From: Vampirovibrio chlorellavorus
GTDB lineage: Bacteria > Cyanobacteriota > Vampirovibrionia > Vampirovibrionales > Vampirovibrionaceae
Direction of reading: 5' to 3'
NCBI GenBank assembly: GCA_001858525.1
Contig: LAPX01000008.1
Span: forward strand, 142,138 to 206,137
DNA length: 64,000 nt
The notes under the pieces are model-generated. The model searched no databases, was not told the origin of the DNA, and was given only the letters and a program-made list of their open reading frames with translations. Shown here piece by piece: positions 42,212-51,133 of this stretch. The position numbers and the translations under genes are program-made. How positions within the stretch are numbered: position 1 is the first letter of the stretch; the number at the start of each line of letters is the position of its first letter.

Positions 42212-44146
42212 TTAAGGCAGCGTCAACAAGTTATGAAGCTCGAAAGTATTCATTTCTGGATGCAATTGTTTACGATCCAAAACCTGGGTAATTTCCGCCC
42301 TGAAAAACTTTTGATAGCTCTGTGGGGTTAAACTATGGGCCACAATAGGGTTTTCATCCATTTCATTGAAGCAATGCACCACTAAGCCCAAAAAGGCTTT
42401 GCAGGCCAACAGGTAGTCTGCCGGATTTTCCAGTTTGGCTTGAACAATGGCCACATGGTTGTCAAACAGGCGATACAGCTCATCGGCACGCATTTTTCTC
42501 CAGGCCGCTGGGCGCTCCTGCCGAAGTTCCGTAAGGCGGCGCTCCAGATTGGTGTTGATACGCTGCGCATTGAGCGGACTTAGCAGATAATTATGGCCGG
42601 TCACAATACGACGAGGCAATTGACTGGATCCAGTCTGCCCTTCCTGAGCATTTTGGGCCTGAGCATTTTGGGAAAACTGGCTTCGGAACTGACCGGACGC
42701 TCCCTGAAGCCCAAGAACACCTCCTTGCGGGCCACCTTCTTGTGTGGCACCTTCTGGCGGCTGGACCAAATCCATCAAGTAATCGACGCAGTATTGATTG
42801 TAATCCTCCGGCGACTGTTCCTTGAAAGCCCTTAGCCGGGGGTTGTTCTGCAAATTCTGACTGACGCGGGAGAACCGTCTGAACAAGGCCACCAAATCAA
42901 TCTCTGGGTTCTGCCTTAAAGGCTCGGCAAAGAAAGGAGCGGTCAGGGCGTGGGCCAGCTTGAAACGGGCCGATTCTGAAAGTTCATCCTCGCCCTTCAT
43001 GGCCTGCCAGGCCTGTTCGAGATCGCTGCGCCCTGTCAAGCTAGGCTCCGCTAACAATCTGGAGACCACCTGCGGCTGACTGGACAGAATAGCCTGTTTT
43101 AAGGGACTAATACCACGGAAATCAGGCTGGTTGACATCAGCCCCCAGCGATAACAGTAAATCTACCAGGTCAGAGGACTCCACATGGCATAATTGAGTCA
43201 GTAGCGTCTGCCCCCGGTTATTGAGCGCATCCGGTTGGGCCCCGTAGTCAAGCAGCATCTGGGCCAGGGGTTGGTTGTGCTGCAAAATGGCAGACCCCAA
43301 GGGGGAAATGTCATGATGATTCCAATGGGTGGGGTTGGCATTGGCTTTTAACAGGGCCTTCACCACCTTCATATTACCGGTGGCTACCGCAATCAGCAAC
43401 GGCGTATCCCCGTCGCTATCGGCCATATTGGGATCGGCCTTGGCCGCCAACAAGGCTTGAACCATGCGAGGATTTCCAATGAGACAGGCCTGAGACAACG
43501 GGGTCATGCCATCCTGATTGCGCTGGTTGGGATTGGCCCCTCGTTTCAGCAGACGCTTCACCACAGAGAGATCATCGCCCCGCACGGCATAAGCCAGCGG
43601 TGCGTTCCCCTCCGCATCCGCCAGATTCACATCCAGCTCAGGGGATGCCAGCAACGCCTTCACACACGTTGGGGCATCGGCCAAAATGGCCATAATCAGA
43701 GGTGTATAGTTCTTGTAATGCGGGTTTTGGGCATTGACCTGCCCACCCATCGTAACCAGCAGCTTGGTCAACGGGGCATTTCCGGTTCCTGCTGCAAACA
43801 TGAGCAAGGTATCCCCGTACTCATCCGAAACATTGGGATTTAGCCCCTGCGCCGAACCGTCGACCCTGTCCGAGTATTGAGTAAGGCGCGCCAAGGTTTG
43901 CAAAAATTGGGATAAAGAAGACTCTTCAGGATGGGAGCCCGCATTGCCCAGCATCTCCAAATCAGGGGCCGGGGAAGAAACCCTGGAGCCCGCATGACCG
44001 TCATCCCGGTTGGACTGAAAAGTGTCATTCTGCTGGGAAGACTTCTTTGGGGAGCTGGAAGCGCCCTGAAAACGCAGCCTGGCGTTTTGATCAGGCCGAT
44101 TCAGTGAAATTGCTTGAGGCAACAGGCTGTGTGGGAATGAAATCAT
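42212..44146 (-). CDS. large ankyrin-repeat protein 4
   Basis: A 644-residue protein starting at ATG 44146 (the ORF-track TTG at 44161 is unsupported). The N-terminus has the box ARLRFQGASSSPKK near residue 30, then a disordered linker. Residues about 85-390 hold roughly nine ankyrin repeats (TLLMFAAGTGNAPLTKLLV, TPLLIAVATGNMKVVKALLK). The C-terminal 250 residues are helical and not repeat-like (NYNQYC-type VDYLMDLV, RRLTELRQERPAAWRKMRADELYRLF), a possible effector or docking domain of unknown family. Confidence 0.88.
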   Translation of the reverse strand: MISFPHSLLPQAISLNRPDQNARLRFQGASSSPKKSSQQNDTFQSNRDDGHAGSRVSSPAPDLEMLGNAGSHPEESSLSQFLQTLARLTQYSDRVDGSAQGLNPNVSDEYGDTLLMFAAGTGNAPLTKLLVTMGGQVNAQNPHYKNYTPLIMAILADAPTCVKALLASPELDVNLADAEGNAPLAYAVRGDDLSVVKRLLKRGANPNQRNQDGMTPLSQACLIGNPRMVQALLAAKADPNMADSDGDTPLLIAVATGNMKVVKALLKANANPTHWNHHDISPLGSAILQHNQPLAQMLLDYGAQPDALNNRGQTLLTQLCHVESSDLVDLLLSLGADVNQPDFRGISPLKQAILSSQPQVVSRLLAEPSLTGRSDLEQAWQAMKGEDELSESARFKLAHALTAPFFAEPLRQNPEIDLVALFRRFSRVSQNLQNNPRLRAFKEQSPEDYNQYCVDYLMDLVQPPEGATQEGGPQGGVLGLQGASGQFRSQFSQNAQAQNAQEGQTGSSQLPRRIVTGHNYLLSPLNAQRINTNLERRLTELRQERPAAWRKMRADELYRLFDNHVAIVQAKLENPADYLLACKAFLGLVVHCFNEMDENPIVAHSLTPQSYQKFFRAEITQVLDRKQLHPEMNTFELHNLLTLP

Positions 44147-44305
44147 AGAGATCCACGGCAACAGGGCTTAAGGAACAGAATACCCCAAGCACCGGGGCAT
44201 TGCGTGTTTCTATTTTAAATGTCCCTGAAACCACTGAATTGCTAGCGATGGCAGGATCTTTATATTTAGTAATATTTGAAGCGGAGGGGAAATGAACCGC
44301 GACTT

Positions 44306-44746
44306 TTAAAACGGCATGCTGGATTCCAGGTAGCCCAACCGCCAGCCGCCACGCTCGTTAATCATAATCAGATTCACTCGCTGCTCCTGACCATTTTGAA
44401 AGACCAGATGCGCTTCGACCGTGGCACTTTTACCCTGTACCGCCAACGTGGAAAAGTACCCATATCGGGCGAACTGAGCCGCCTGACTCTGCCGCACAAA
44501 GCGCCGCCAGAACCGCAGCACCAAATCCAGGTTGTTGGTTTCAAACATCAGCTTTATTTCAGGAGGCCCCAGCTTGGCGGCTTCCGCAGCCTTGGGGTTT
44601 TGCTGGTAAATATCCTTCAGGGTCCACTGAATAAACTCTTTTTGGGAATGCTCGGAAAACAAACCCCAACACACATGCACCTGACTTTGCAACAGGGCCT
44701 GAAAAAAATAGCGGGCGACTTCCTGCGGCTCAGAATTTTTTTTCAT
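44306..44746 (-). CDS. hypothetical NTF2-like small protein
   Basis: A 146-residue protein starting MKKNSEPQEVARYFFQALLQSQ with later beta-strand-like segments (SATVEAHLVFQNGQEQRVNLIMINERGGWRLGYLE). An initial helix followed by a curved sheet ending in a Trp-Arg-Leu strand resembles NTF2-like/DUF4878 folds; this is a fold guess only. It follows the PilX-like gene by 44 nt on the same strand. Confidence 0.6.
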   Translation of the reverse strand: MKKNSEPQEVARYFFQALLQSQVHVCWGLFSEHSQKEFIQWTLKDIYQQNPKAAEAAKLGPPEIKLMFETNNLDLVLRFWRRFVRQSQAAQFARYGYFSTLAVQGKSATVEAHLVFQNGQEQRVNLIMINERGGWRLGYLESSMPF

Positions 44747-44790
44747 GAGGCACCGGTATTAGCTGGATGCGATTATTTGCGTGAAAGTCA

Positions 44791-46113
44791 TCACTTATTT
44801 TCGGCCTGGAAGTCAATACTGTAATTCAGTTTTCCACGTTCTCCATTGAAAGAGCGCATTTTTCTAGTGTCCACTTCCAGGGTAAATTGTTCATTTTTAC
44901 CATAGGCCTTTAGAGGTGGTAACACAATGATCTGCGTACCTCCTGGATACAAAGGGAGAATTATATTCGAGGTATAAGCATCACGCTTAGGGCCAGTCTT
45001 GGGCATGATCCGAATGTGACAGTCATTGGCATTAGACCCCTTACACTCTTCCAATGAACTATCAGTTAAGCGGGTATTGGGTGAGATGGATCGGAAATCG
45101 AAGGGGCCATTAAAATAGAGACGGAAGGCCAGTGCCTGCTTGGGAATATTACTAATGGTTTTACCGCAACTGGTTTCATCCTGACTGGTTACATTGCAGT
45201 CTTTAAGGACAGCGTTCTCGGTAAAATTGTAGACCACAATTTTCTTTAACGTGAGTGGGTTTTTGTCACCACTATTATTGGCCTTGTAATTGGCATTCCA
45301 CATGTCGTTAAAATCGATATCCGTATTTGGTTTTATCCACCCTTTTCCAGGGACAAAGGTGCCTGCCGGTAACTTAATTTCTTTGGGATTTTTATAGATG
45401 CGCTGGCCCACAATTTTATCTTGTGTGGTGCCATCCGGGTTTAGCAAGTTCACTTCAGCCACCACAATGACCTGATCGCGGATTGTATTGGCCTTACAAT
45501 CTGCATCAAGGACCTTGGCTGCATCCGTGGTTTCAAACTTATTAACCAATGCCAGGCCGTATTTTGAATCCGGACGGCAGATGACCCCCTCGCTGACCAC
45601 AATAAAGGGGCTTTCAGTGGGTATTTTATTAATACTCAATAAATAAGGGTCATCAGCACTGGGTTGATTTTTGTTGAAATACTCACCGTCCGGTTTCCTG
45701 GCGCTATCTCCACCCAGAACCATATACCGATACTTGGCAATGGTTTTGTTGTTGGTCTTCAAATTCTGGGAGATTTCACCAGAAATACGATAGTAAGCCT
45801 TCTGAGAATATTTAATGCCGTCTGCGGAATCCGGATTGATATCAAAATTCAGATAATTGCTGCGAGGCAGCATGCGGGTGGCAATGGCCTCCTGAACCCC
45901 CGCTTGCGCCGCATAATAGGCTTGGGCGTTTTGCTCAGTCAAAATGGCCTGGTTGGCGTTTTGCTGAGTCATACTGCCCAGTAACCCGCCCCCAATGCTC
46001 AGGGTTAGTAACAGCACCACGGCAATGGCGATTAGTCCCCCTTGGCCCGCCTTGGCCGAAGGAATCTGACCCTGTTTAGGGCGTAAGTCATTAGAGGCGA
46101 AATTCATGCTCAT
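44791..46113 (-). CDS. PilX-like type IV pilus assembly protein
   Basis: A protein of about 440 residues. After a short cytoplasmic leader the N-terminal hydrophobic helix (GGLIAIAVVLLLTLSIGGGLLGSMTQQN) and the following EQNAQAYYAAQAGVQEAIA match PilX_N-type minor pilus proteins. The remaining 370 residues are a large extracytoplasmic domain, mostly beta, with six Cys that may form disulfides. Several ATGs are possible at the start (46128, 46125, 46116, 46113, 46107). It is divergent from a prepilin-vWA gene, so the two probably contribute to one surface pilus. Confidence 0.8.
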   Translation of the reverse strand: MSMNFASNDLRPKQGQIPSAKAGQGGLIAIAVVLLLTLSIGGGLLGSMTQQNANQAILTEQNAQAYYAAQAGVQEAIATRMLPRSNYLNFDINPDSADGIKYSQKAYYRISGEISQNLKTNNKTIAKYRYMVLGGDSARKPDGEYFNKNQPSADDPYLLSINKIPTESPFIVVSEGVICRPDSKYGLALVNKFETTDAAKVLDADCKANTIRDQVIVVAEVNLLNPDGTTQDKIVGQRIYKNPKEIKLPAGTFVPGKGWIKPNTDIDFNDMWNANYKANNSGDKNPLTLKKIVVYNFTENAVLKDCNVTSQDETSCGKTISNIPKQALAFRLYFNGPFDFRSISPNTRLTDSSLEECKGSNANDCHIRIMPKTGPKRDAYTSNIILPLYPGGTQIIVLPPLKAYGKNEQFTLEVDTRKMRSFNGERGKLNYSIDFQAENK

Positions 46114-46351
46114 CATAAGATCCATCATAAAAAAATGTACCGGGTTCAAAAACCTTCATTTAGAGGATCAAAAGTTGGGGCGCTTTAAGACAAACTGGAT
46201 CCAATAGATGAGGCCTAATTTCATGGGTATCGGTACAGAGAGCCCTAAAGTTTAATGAATTTTACAAAACTTCATCCAATCCTCAAGTTTATTTAAAACG
46301 CGTCGATAGGAATCACAACGGTAGGAAGATAGTGAAAGAAGAGTATCCACC

Positions 46352-48139
46352 ATGCGCTCAAAAAGCTTGCATTCCAGCTTCGTTTTCAATGCCACATCTG
46401 GCCTCAGTCTTCTTGAATTAGGACTGGTAATGGCCATTGTGGCTTTGGCATTGGTGCCCATGGTTAAAACAATTGGTGGACCAATGAGTGGCACTGGTAA
46501 AGGTTCGGCCTCGCAACTGACCGGTTTTAAAAACAAAGAGGGTATTTTGGCCACCAGCATAGCCAATCAGGTTCTAGCCGGCGATTATTCCAGTTTAACC
46601 TGTGGCAAGGGTTCAGACCGTTCCCTGCCCACAGCTTTAACAACCTACGATCAATGCTCATCCACTTCCAACGACAATTTTAAGTACGAATGGACCGTAA
46701 TGCCAGTGAATGAAACTACCAGTGGCAGTAAACCACCAACTGGCTATTCTTACTATAAGGGCGTACTCAACATTTATGAAAACGAAACGTCCTCAGATCA
46801 ACCTTTGTTATCCATGCCCGTCAATTTTTTCAAGTACGACCAACCTAAAACGCCGGACAAGCAGCAAACCGGAGTTTTAATCGCGCTGGACCGTTCCGGT
46901 TCCATGGCCTGGGGCAAAACCCCCAAGGACCGGCCACCCGATGTTGACGATAAGTATGATATCAGCGGAAAACCCCTTGGCTTTGCCCTGCCCTTTTTAT
47001 GGTACCGATATAAGCCGTTCCCTAAACCAGGGGTAGTTACGGGCTGGGGCTACGACTTTCCTGTAATTTCTGATGCAGTTGCCCAGCCCTTGGATAAATG
47101 GAATAACGAAACACTGGATTTGGTCAACCTGCAGAATATGAAAGGGAAAAAAGGAGCGGACCCCAATCCAGCAACGCCTTACAATGAATCCTACCTGGGC
47201 AGTAACCCACAGTTTGATTGTGCCACCGAGAATCCCAAAAACAAAAACTCTCGCTGGATTCACTCATCTCCTGAATTTGACCCGAAATTGGCCTATATCT
47301 TCAACCGAAACTGGGTTTTGGAAGGCGAAGGCAAAGGCGAAGGCGAAGACGATGGGGCTTCTGCATACACTCGAAATAATTTTATTAGACCGATTTGCGA
47401 AGAGAAAACAAGCCCACAGCAATTGAAACAGGTGATCAATGATAAACTCTCCCGGTATGAAGCAGCCCGAACCGCGGCCTTGTCGCTGCTGCTCAAGCTG
47501 GAGGAACGGCCCAGTGTCTCAACCGCTATCAAGATTGGCTATTTCCCCTGGGCTCCTGAACCAGATCTAGGTAAGGGAGCACCTTTGCAGGTTGCAGTCG
47601 ATCGAAATCAGGATGGCAACCTTGAATTTGATCACATTCGGGAAAAAATGCTATGGCTGAATCGAATGGACCCTTCGCACAGAAGAAGCCCAGACGCAGT
47701 CAACTTGCTGGGTGGAACCAATATTTTTGGTGCTTTGCAGGAAGCCAAACGTCAGTTATTGGCAGACACCAGTATTCAACGACGGATTTTGGTACTGATG
47801 ACGGACGGCCAGCCTGCACCAAACGCTCATCAAAACTCAAGTGGTCCATACGGCTCTGGTGGACTGCGGGATTACGCTAAAAATGTCTTAGGGTGTGGCG
47901 CCCCCAAAGGGAAACGCATTACCCTTTTCACTGTGGGTCTAATCGAGGCCGATCGGGATTTAATGACCGACATGGCCAGAGATACACCCAACGGGCAAGA
48001 ATTCATAGCCGATGATATTTCTGAATTAGGGCCCATTTTTGACACTGTGGCCTATGAAATCCAGAAATTGACTCTGCTCAGTACCGCAGGTCGCTACGGT
48101 CTGGATCTCTCCAACGACGAAAACACCTGCGCCAAATAA
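46352..48139 (+). CDS. type IV prepilin fused to a von Willebrand factor A domain
   Basis: A 595-residue modular pilin. The N-terminus has a type III-style signal (SG-LSLLELGLVMAIVALALVP, with Glu at mature position 5). A pilin-like head (residues about 45-165) is followed by a vWA domain (about 170-580) with the metal site in LIALDRSGSMAWG, a threonine in LLGGTNIFGAL and the aspartate in VLMTDGQPAP. Such modular vWA pilins act as tip adhesins in some Gram-positive type IV pili. A large insert after the first strand contains a short Glu/Gly/Lys repeat. Confidence 0.88.
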   Translation: MRSKSLHSSFVFNATSGLSLLELGLVMAIVALALVPMVKTIGGPMSGTGKGSASQLTGFKNKEGILATSIANQVLAGDYSSLTCGKGSDRSLPTALTTYDQCSSTSNDNFKYEWTVMPVNETTSGSKPPTGYSYYKGVLNIYENETSSDQPLLSMPVNFFKYDQPKTPDKQQTGVLIALDRSGSMAWGKTPKDRPPDVDDKYDISGKPLGFALPFLWYRYKPFPKPGVVTGWGYDFPVISDAVAQPLDKWNNETLDLVNLQNMKGKKGADPNPATPYNESYLGSNPQFDCATENPKNKNSRWIHSSPEFDPKLAYIFNRNWVLEGEGKGEGEDDGASAYTRNNFIRPICEEKTSPQQLKQVINDKLSRYEAARTAALSLLLKLEERPSVSTAIKIGYFPWAPEPDLGKGAPLQVAVDRNQDGNLEFDHIREKMLWLNRMDPSHRRSPDAVNLLGGTNIFGALQEAKRQLLADTSIQRRILVLMTDGQPAPNAHQNSSGPYGSGGLRDYAKNVLGCGAPKGKRITLFTVGLIEADRDLMTDMARDTPNGQEFIADDISELGPIFDTVAYEIQKLTLLSTAGRYGLDLSNDENTCAK

Positions 48140-48180
48140 AACCGGGCACTGAAAACAGCCAAGTTACTCATTCAACCGCT

Positions 48181-48669
48181 TTAAGACAAAACCAGTTGCT
48201 CGCCCTTCAGGCGTTTCAGCAGGTTAACGGTCTCTAGCGCAGCCATGGCCGCATCCACGCCCTTGTTGCCAGCCTTGCAACCGGCCCGCTCAATGGCTTG
48301 CTCAATATTTTCCGTGGTAACCACCCCAAAAATAACCGGGATACCGCTTTTCTGGCCAGCGGCGGCAATGCCCTTGGCCGCTTCGTTGCACACGTAATCG
48401 TAGTGGGTGGTAGCCCCCCGAATCACACAGCCCAGGGTAATAACGGCATCAAATTGACCGGATAAAGCCAGTTTGGAAGCCACCAGCGGCAGTTCAAATG
48501 CCCCCGGCACCCAGGCCACCGTAATATCCGCATCGGCCACATCGTGGGCGGTTAACGCACCGACGGCCCCGCTGAGCAGTTTTTCGGTAATCACATCGTT
48601 AAAGCGGGACACCACGATTCCGACCTTCAGGCCAGTGCCGATCAATTTGCCTTCAAACACGTTTGGCAT
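48181..48669 (-). CDS. ribH: 6,7-dimethyl-8-ribityllumazine synthase
   Basis: Condenses the ribityl-aminouracil and dihydroxybutanone phosphate to lumazine, the penultimate step of riboflavin synthesis. Family motifs are [48 protein letters not shown] and [12 protein letters not shown]. At 162 residues it is normal. It is the last gene of a ribE-ribBA-ribH unit with gaps of about 50 nt. Confidence 0.96.
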   Translation of the reverse strand: MPNVFEGKLIGTGLKVGIVVSRFNDVITEKLLSGAVGALTAHDVADADITVAWVPGAFELPLVASKLALSGQFDAVITLGCVIRGATTHYDYVCNEAAKGIAAAGQKSGIPVIFGVVTTENIEQAIERAGCKAGNKGVDAAMAALETVNLLKRLKGEQLVLS

Positions 48670-48717
48670 TGATGTAAATCCTTTTGCGTTCAGCGGTTCT
48701 CTATTTCTGGTAATTCT

Positions 48718-50028
48718 TTATTCCGGGTTAACAGCGCTATTGGCGGAATCCAGGTTCAGCCAATGGCCCATTTTTTCCTGCTTGGTTTTTAAATATTGCT
48801 GGTTGTGACTGTGCGGAACACTGGGAATGGGCACCCGATCCACGATTTCCAGCCCATACCCATCCAGTCCCCGGATTTTGCGGGGGTTGTTGGTCAGCAG
48901 TTTGAAGGACTGAATGCCCAAATCCAGCAGAATTTGAGCGCCCACCCCATAATGGCGCAAATCGGCGGAGAAGCCCATTTCCAGGTTGGCTTCCACGGTG
49001 TCCAGACCTTTTTCCTGTAGGGCGTAAGCCTTGATTTTATTGAGCAAGCCAATGCCTCGGCCCTCATGGCTTCGCATGTAGACCAGCGCCCCTTTGCCGT
49101 GGGCCTCAATGGCGGCTAGGGCCGCATGGAGCTGATCCCCACAATCGCAACGCAGACTCCCCAGCACATCGCCGGTCAGGCATTCACTGTGCACCCTAAC
49201 CAGCGGCAGCGCCATCGGTTCATCGGCGGAAATTTCAGCGGTTTGACTGACATCTCCCTTGACCAGGGCCAGATGCTCGGAACCATCAATCTGGTTGCGA
49301 TAAGCGTAGACTTTAAAATCGCCAAAGCGGGTGGGCATATCGGCCACCGCCTCACGGGTAACCATGCTTTCTTTCCGCAGGCGGTAATTAATCAGCTGGG
49401 CCACCGTAATGAATTTCATATTCATCCGCTGGGCAATCTCGGCCAGCTCGGTGCGGCGGGCCATGGTGCCGTCCGGGTTCAAAATCTCGCAAATGACCCC
49501 AGCCGGGCTTAACCCTGCCAATCGAGCCAAATCCACGCTGGCTTCCGTTTGACCCACCCGTTCCAGCACCCCACCGGGGCGAGCTCGCAAGGGGAAAACA
49601 TGGCCCGGTCGGCGCAAATCAGACGGCGTAGCGTCCGGGGCCACAGCCACCTGAATGGTAATGGCCCGATCTTTGGCGGAAATACCGGTGGTGACGCCAT
49701 ACTTGGTAGACGCGTCAATGCTGACCGTAAAGGCGGTACCCAACGGGTCCTGAGAGGGGGAAATCATTTGGCTCAAGGCCAGTTTGTCGCAGGTCTCCGG
49801 GGTCAGGGTGAGGCAAATCAAGCCCCGGCCCTCAGCGGCCATTAAATTAATAATGTCCGGGGTAATTTTCTCAGCGGCGCAAATAAAATCGCCTTCGTTT
49901 TCCCGATCCTCGTCATCGGCCACAATGACCACTTCCCCGTTACGAATGGCCTCAATGGCCTCTTCCACGGTGCTGAAAATGCTGTGGCTGTCATCAGATG
50001 GCAGCGGGTCGGTATGGTGTTCTGTCAT
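48718..50028 (-). CDS. ribBA: bifunctional DHBP synthase / GTP cyclohydrolase II
   Basis: A 436-residue fusion supplying both riboflavin precursors. The N-terminal RibB half shows [20 protein letters not shown] and [18 protein letters not shown]; the C-terminal RibA half has the zinc Cys set [18 protein letters not shown] and [17 protein letters not shown], with [17 protein letters not shown] at the end. AGGAG precedes ATG 50028. It is the middle gene of the rib unit. Confidence 0.96.
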   Translation of the reverse strand: MTEHHTDPLPSDDSHSIFSTVEEAIEAIRNGEVVIVADDEDRENEGDFICAAEKITPDIINLMAAEGRGLICLTLTPETCDKLALSQMISPSQDPLGTAFTVSIDASTKYGVTTGISAKDRAITIQVAVAPDATPSDLRRPGHVFPLRARPGGVLERVGQTEASVDLARLAGLSPAGVICEILNPDGTMARRTELAEIAQRMNMKFITVAQLINYRLRKESMVTREAVADMPTRFGDFKVYAYRNQIDGSEHLALVKGDVSQTAEISADEPMALPLVRVHSECLTGDVLGSLRCDCGDQLHAALAAIEAHGKGALVYMRSHEGRGIGLLNKIKAYALQEKGLDTVEANLEMGFSADLRHYGVGAQILLDLGIQSFKLLTNNPRKIRGLDGYGLEIVDRVPIPSVPHSHNQQYLKTKQEKMGHWLNLDSANSAVNPE

Positions 50029-50077
50029 GCGGGCACTCCTGAATCGACACCGGGACCGGGTGGCGGGGGTGGGGAAC

Positions 50078-50878
50078 TTATTCCGGATCGTGATTAAACC
50101 AGCTACCCGTGTGAATTTGAGCGGTAGCAGGCGGCTTGCGGGTTAAACCAATGGAATTCATGGCCGGGGCCAGAGAAGGCGCATCAATGGAGATGCTCTC
50201 TTCCACGGTGGCGTGGGTGGGATACACCGAGGTCAAATCAGGCTGTAAGGTTTCTGGGGTGGCACAGTATGGATTCTCTCCGGCCTGTGGGGCACGCATC
50301 AGGCGTTGCACGTACTTGCCCAGCAAGTCAGTTTCTAAATTCACCACATCGCCGGGTTGATAATCCCCCAGATTGGTGTGACCCAGGGTATGGGGAATGA
50401 TGGCCACCGTAAAGCGATTGTCGCTGACTGTGTTTACGGTCAGGCTGATACCCAGCACGGCCACGGAGCCCTTGGGCACTAACAAAGCGGCCATGGATTC
50501 CGAAGGCACTTCAAAGGTGTACACAATGCTATTGCCCTGCTCCTCTCGGGAGAGGACTTTGCCCAGTCCATCCACGTGCCCGGTCACATAATGCCCGCCA
50601 ATACGACTGCTGGGGGTGAGGGGACGTTCCAGATTGACCCGTTTGCCGGGCTGAAAGCTGGAAAAATTCGTTTTGGACAGGCTCTCCGGGGAGGCCTCAA
50701 AGGTAAAGCTGGTCTCATCAAAGGCGATGACGGTCATACAAGCCCCATCCACGGCAATGCTGTCGCCCAGAGCGAGCTTCTCCAGAATACGCTGGGCTTG
50801 CACCCGGATGCGGCTGCCTGCGGCGTTGGCTTCCACCTGGGCAATCCGGCCCACTTCTTCAATCAGTCCTGTGAACAT
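50078..50878 (-). CDS. ribE: riboflavin synthase, with C-terminal extension
   Basis: Dismutates two lumazine molecules to riboflavin. Both internal lumazine-binding repeats are present: [12 protein letters not shown] with [19 protein letters not shown], and [16 protein letters not shown] with [16 protein letters not shown]. The enzyme is usually 200-220 residues; this one has 266, with about 60 extra after LLGKYVQRL of no known family. No FMN riboswitch-like sequence is seen in the 255 bp upstream. ribD is not in the window. Confidence 0.94.
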   Translation of the reverse strand: MFTGLIEEVGRIAQVEANAAGSRIRVQAQRILEKLALGDSIAVDGACMTVIAFDETSFTFEASPESLSKTNFSSFQPGKRVNLERPLTPSSRIGGHYVTGHVDGLGKVLSREEQGNSIVYTFEVPSESMAALLVPKGSVAVLGISLTVNTVSDNRFTVAIIPHTLGHTNLGDYQPGDVVNLETDLLGKYVQRLMRAPQAGENPYCATPETLQPDLTSVYPTHATVEESISIDAPSLAPAMNSIGLTRKPPATAQIHTGSWFNHDPE

Positions 50879-51133
50879 GGGGATAGGTCTCTTTCACGGC
50901 GGTTCTTAAGTTTTCCCTTGAAACTATTGTAATGAAAACAAACCCGAACCGATACTGAATTTTCTCTCAAAACGCATTCAGACCTTCTGGCTCTCAGCAC
51001 ATGACCCCAACCCGGTCGTCAGCGCATTCCCGATCCGGCCAAGCAAACGCCCTCGGCTCGGGGACTTAGCCATGGCATCGTCCCCAAACCAGCCCAAGCA
51101 TAAGTTGAGCCGTTTCTATGGTCCAGAAAAAGC

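Noticed and set aside
50879-51133. FMN riboswitch before the rib operon
   Set aside because: I searched by eye for the conserved RFN blocks on the minus strand and found none.
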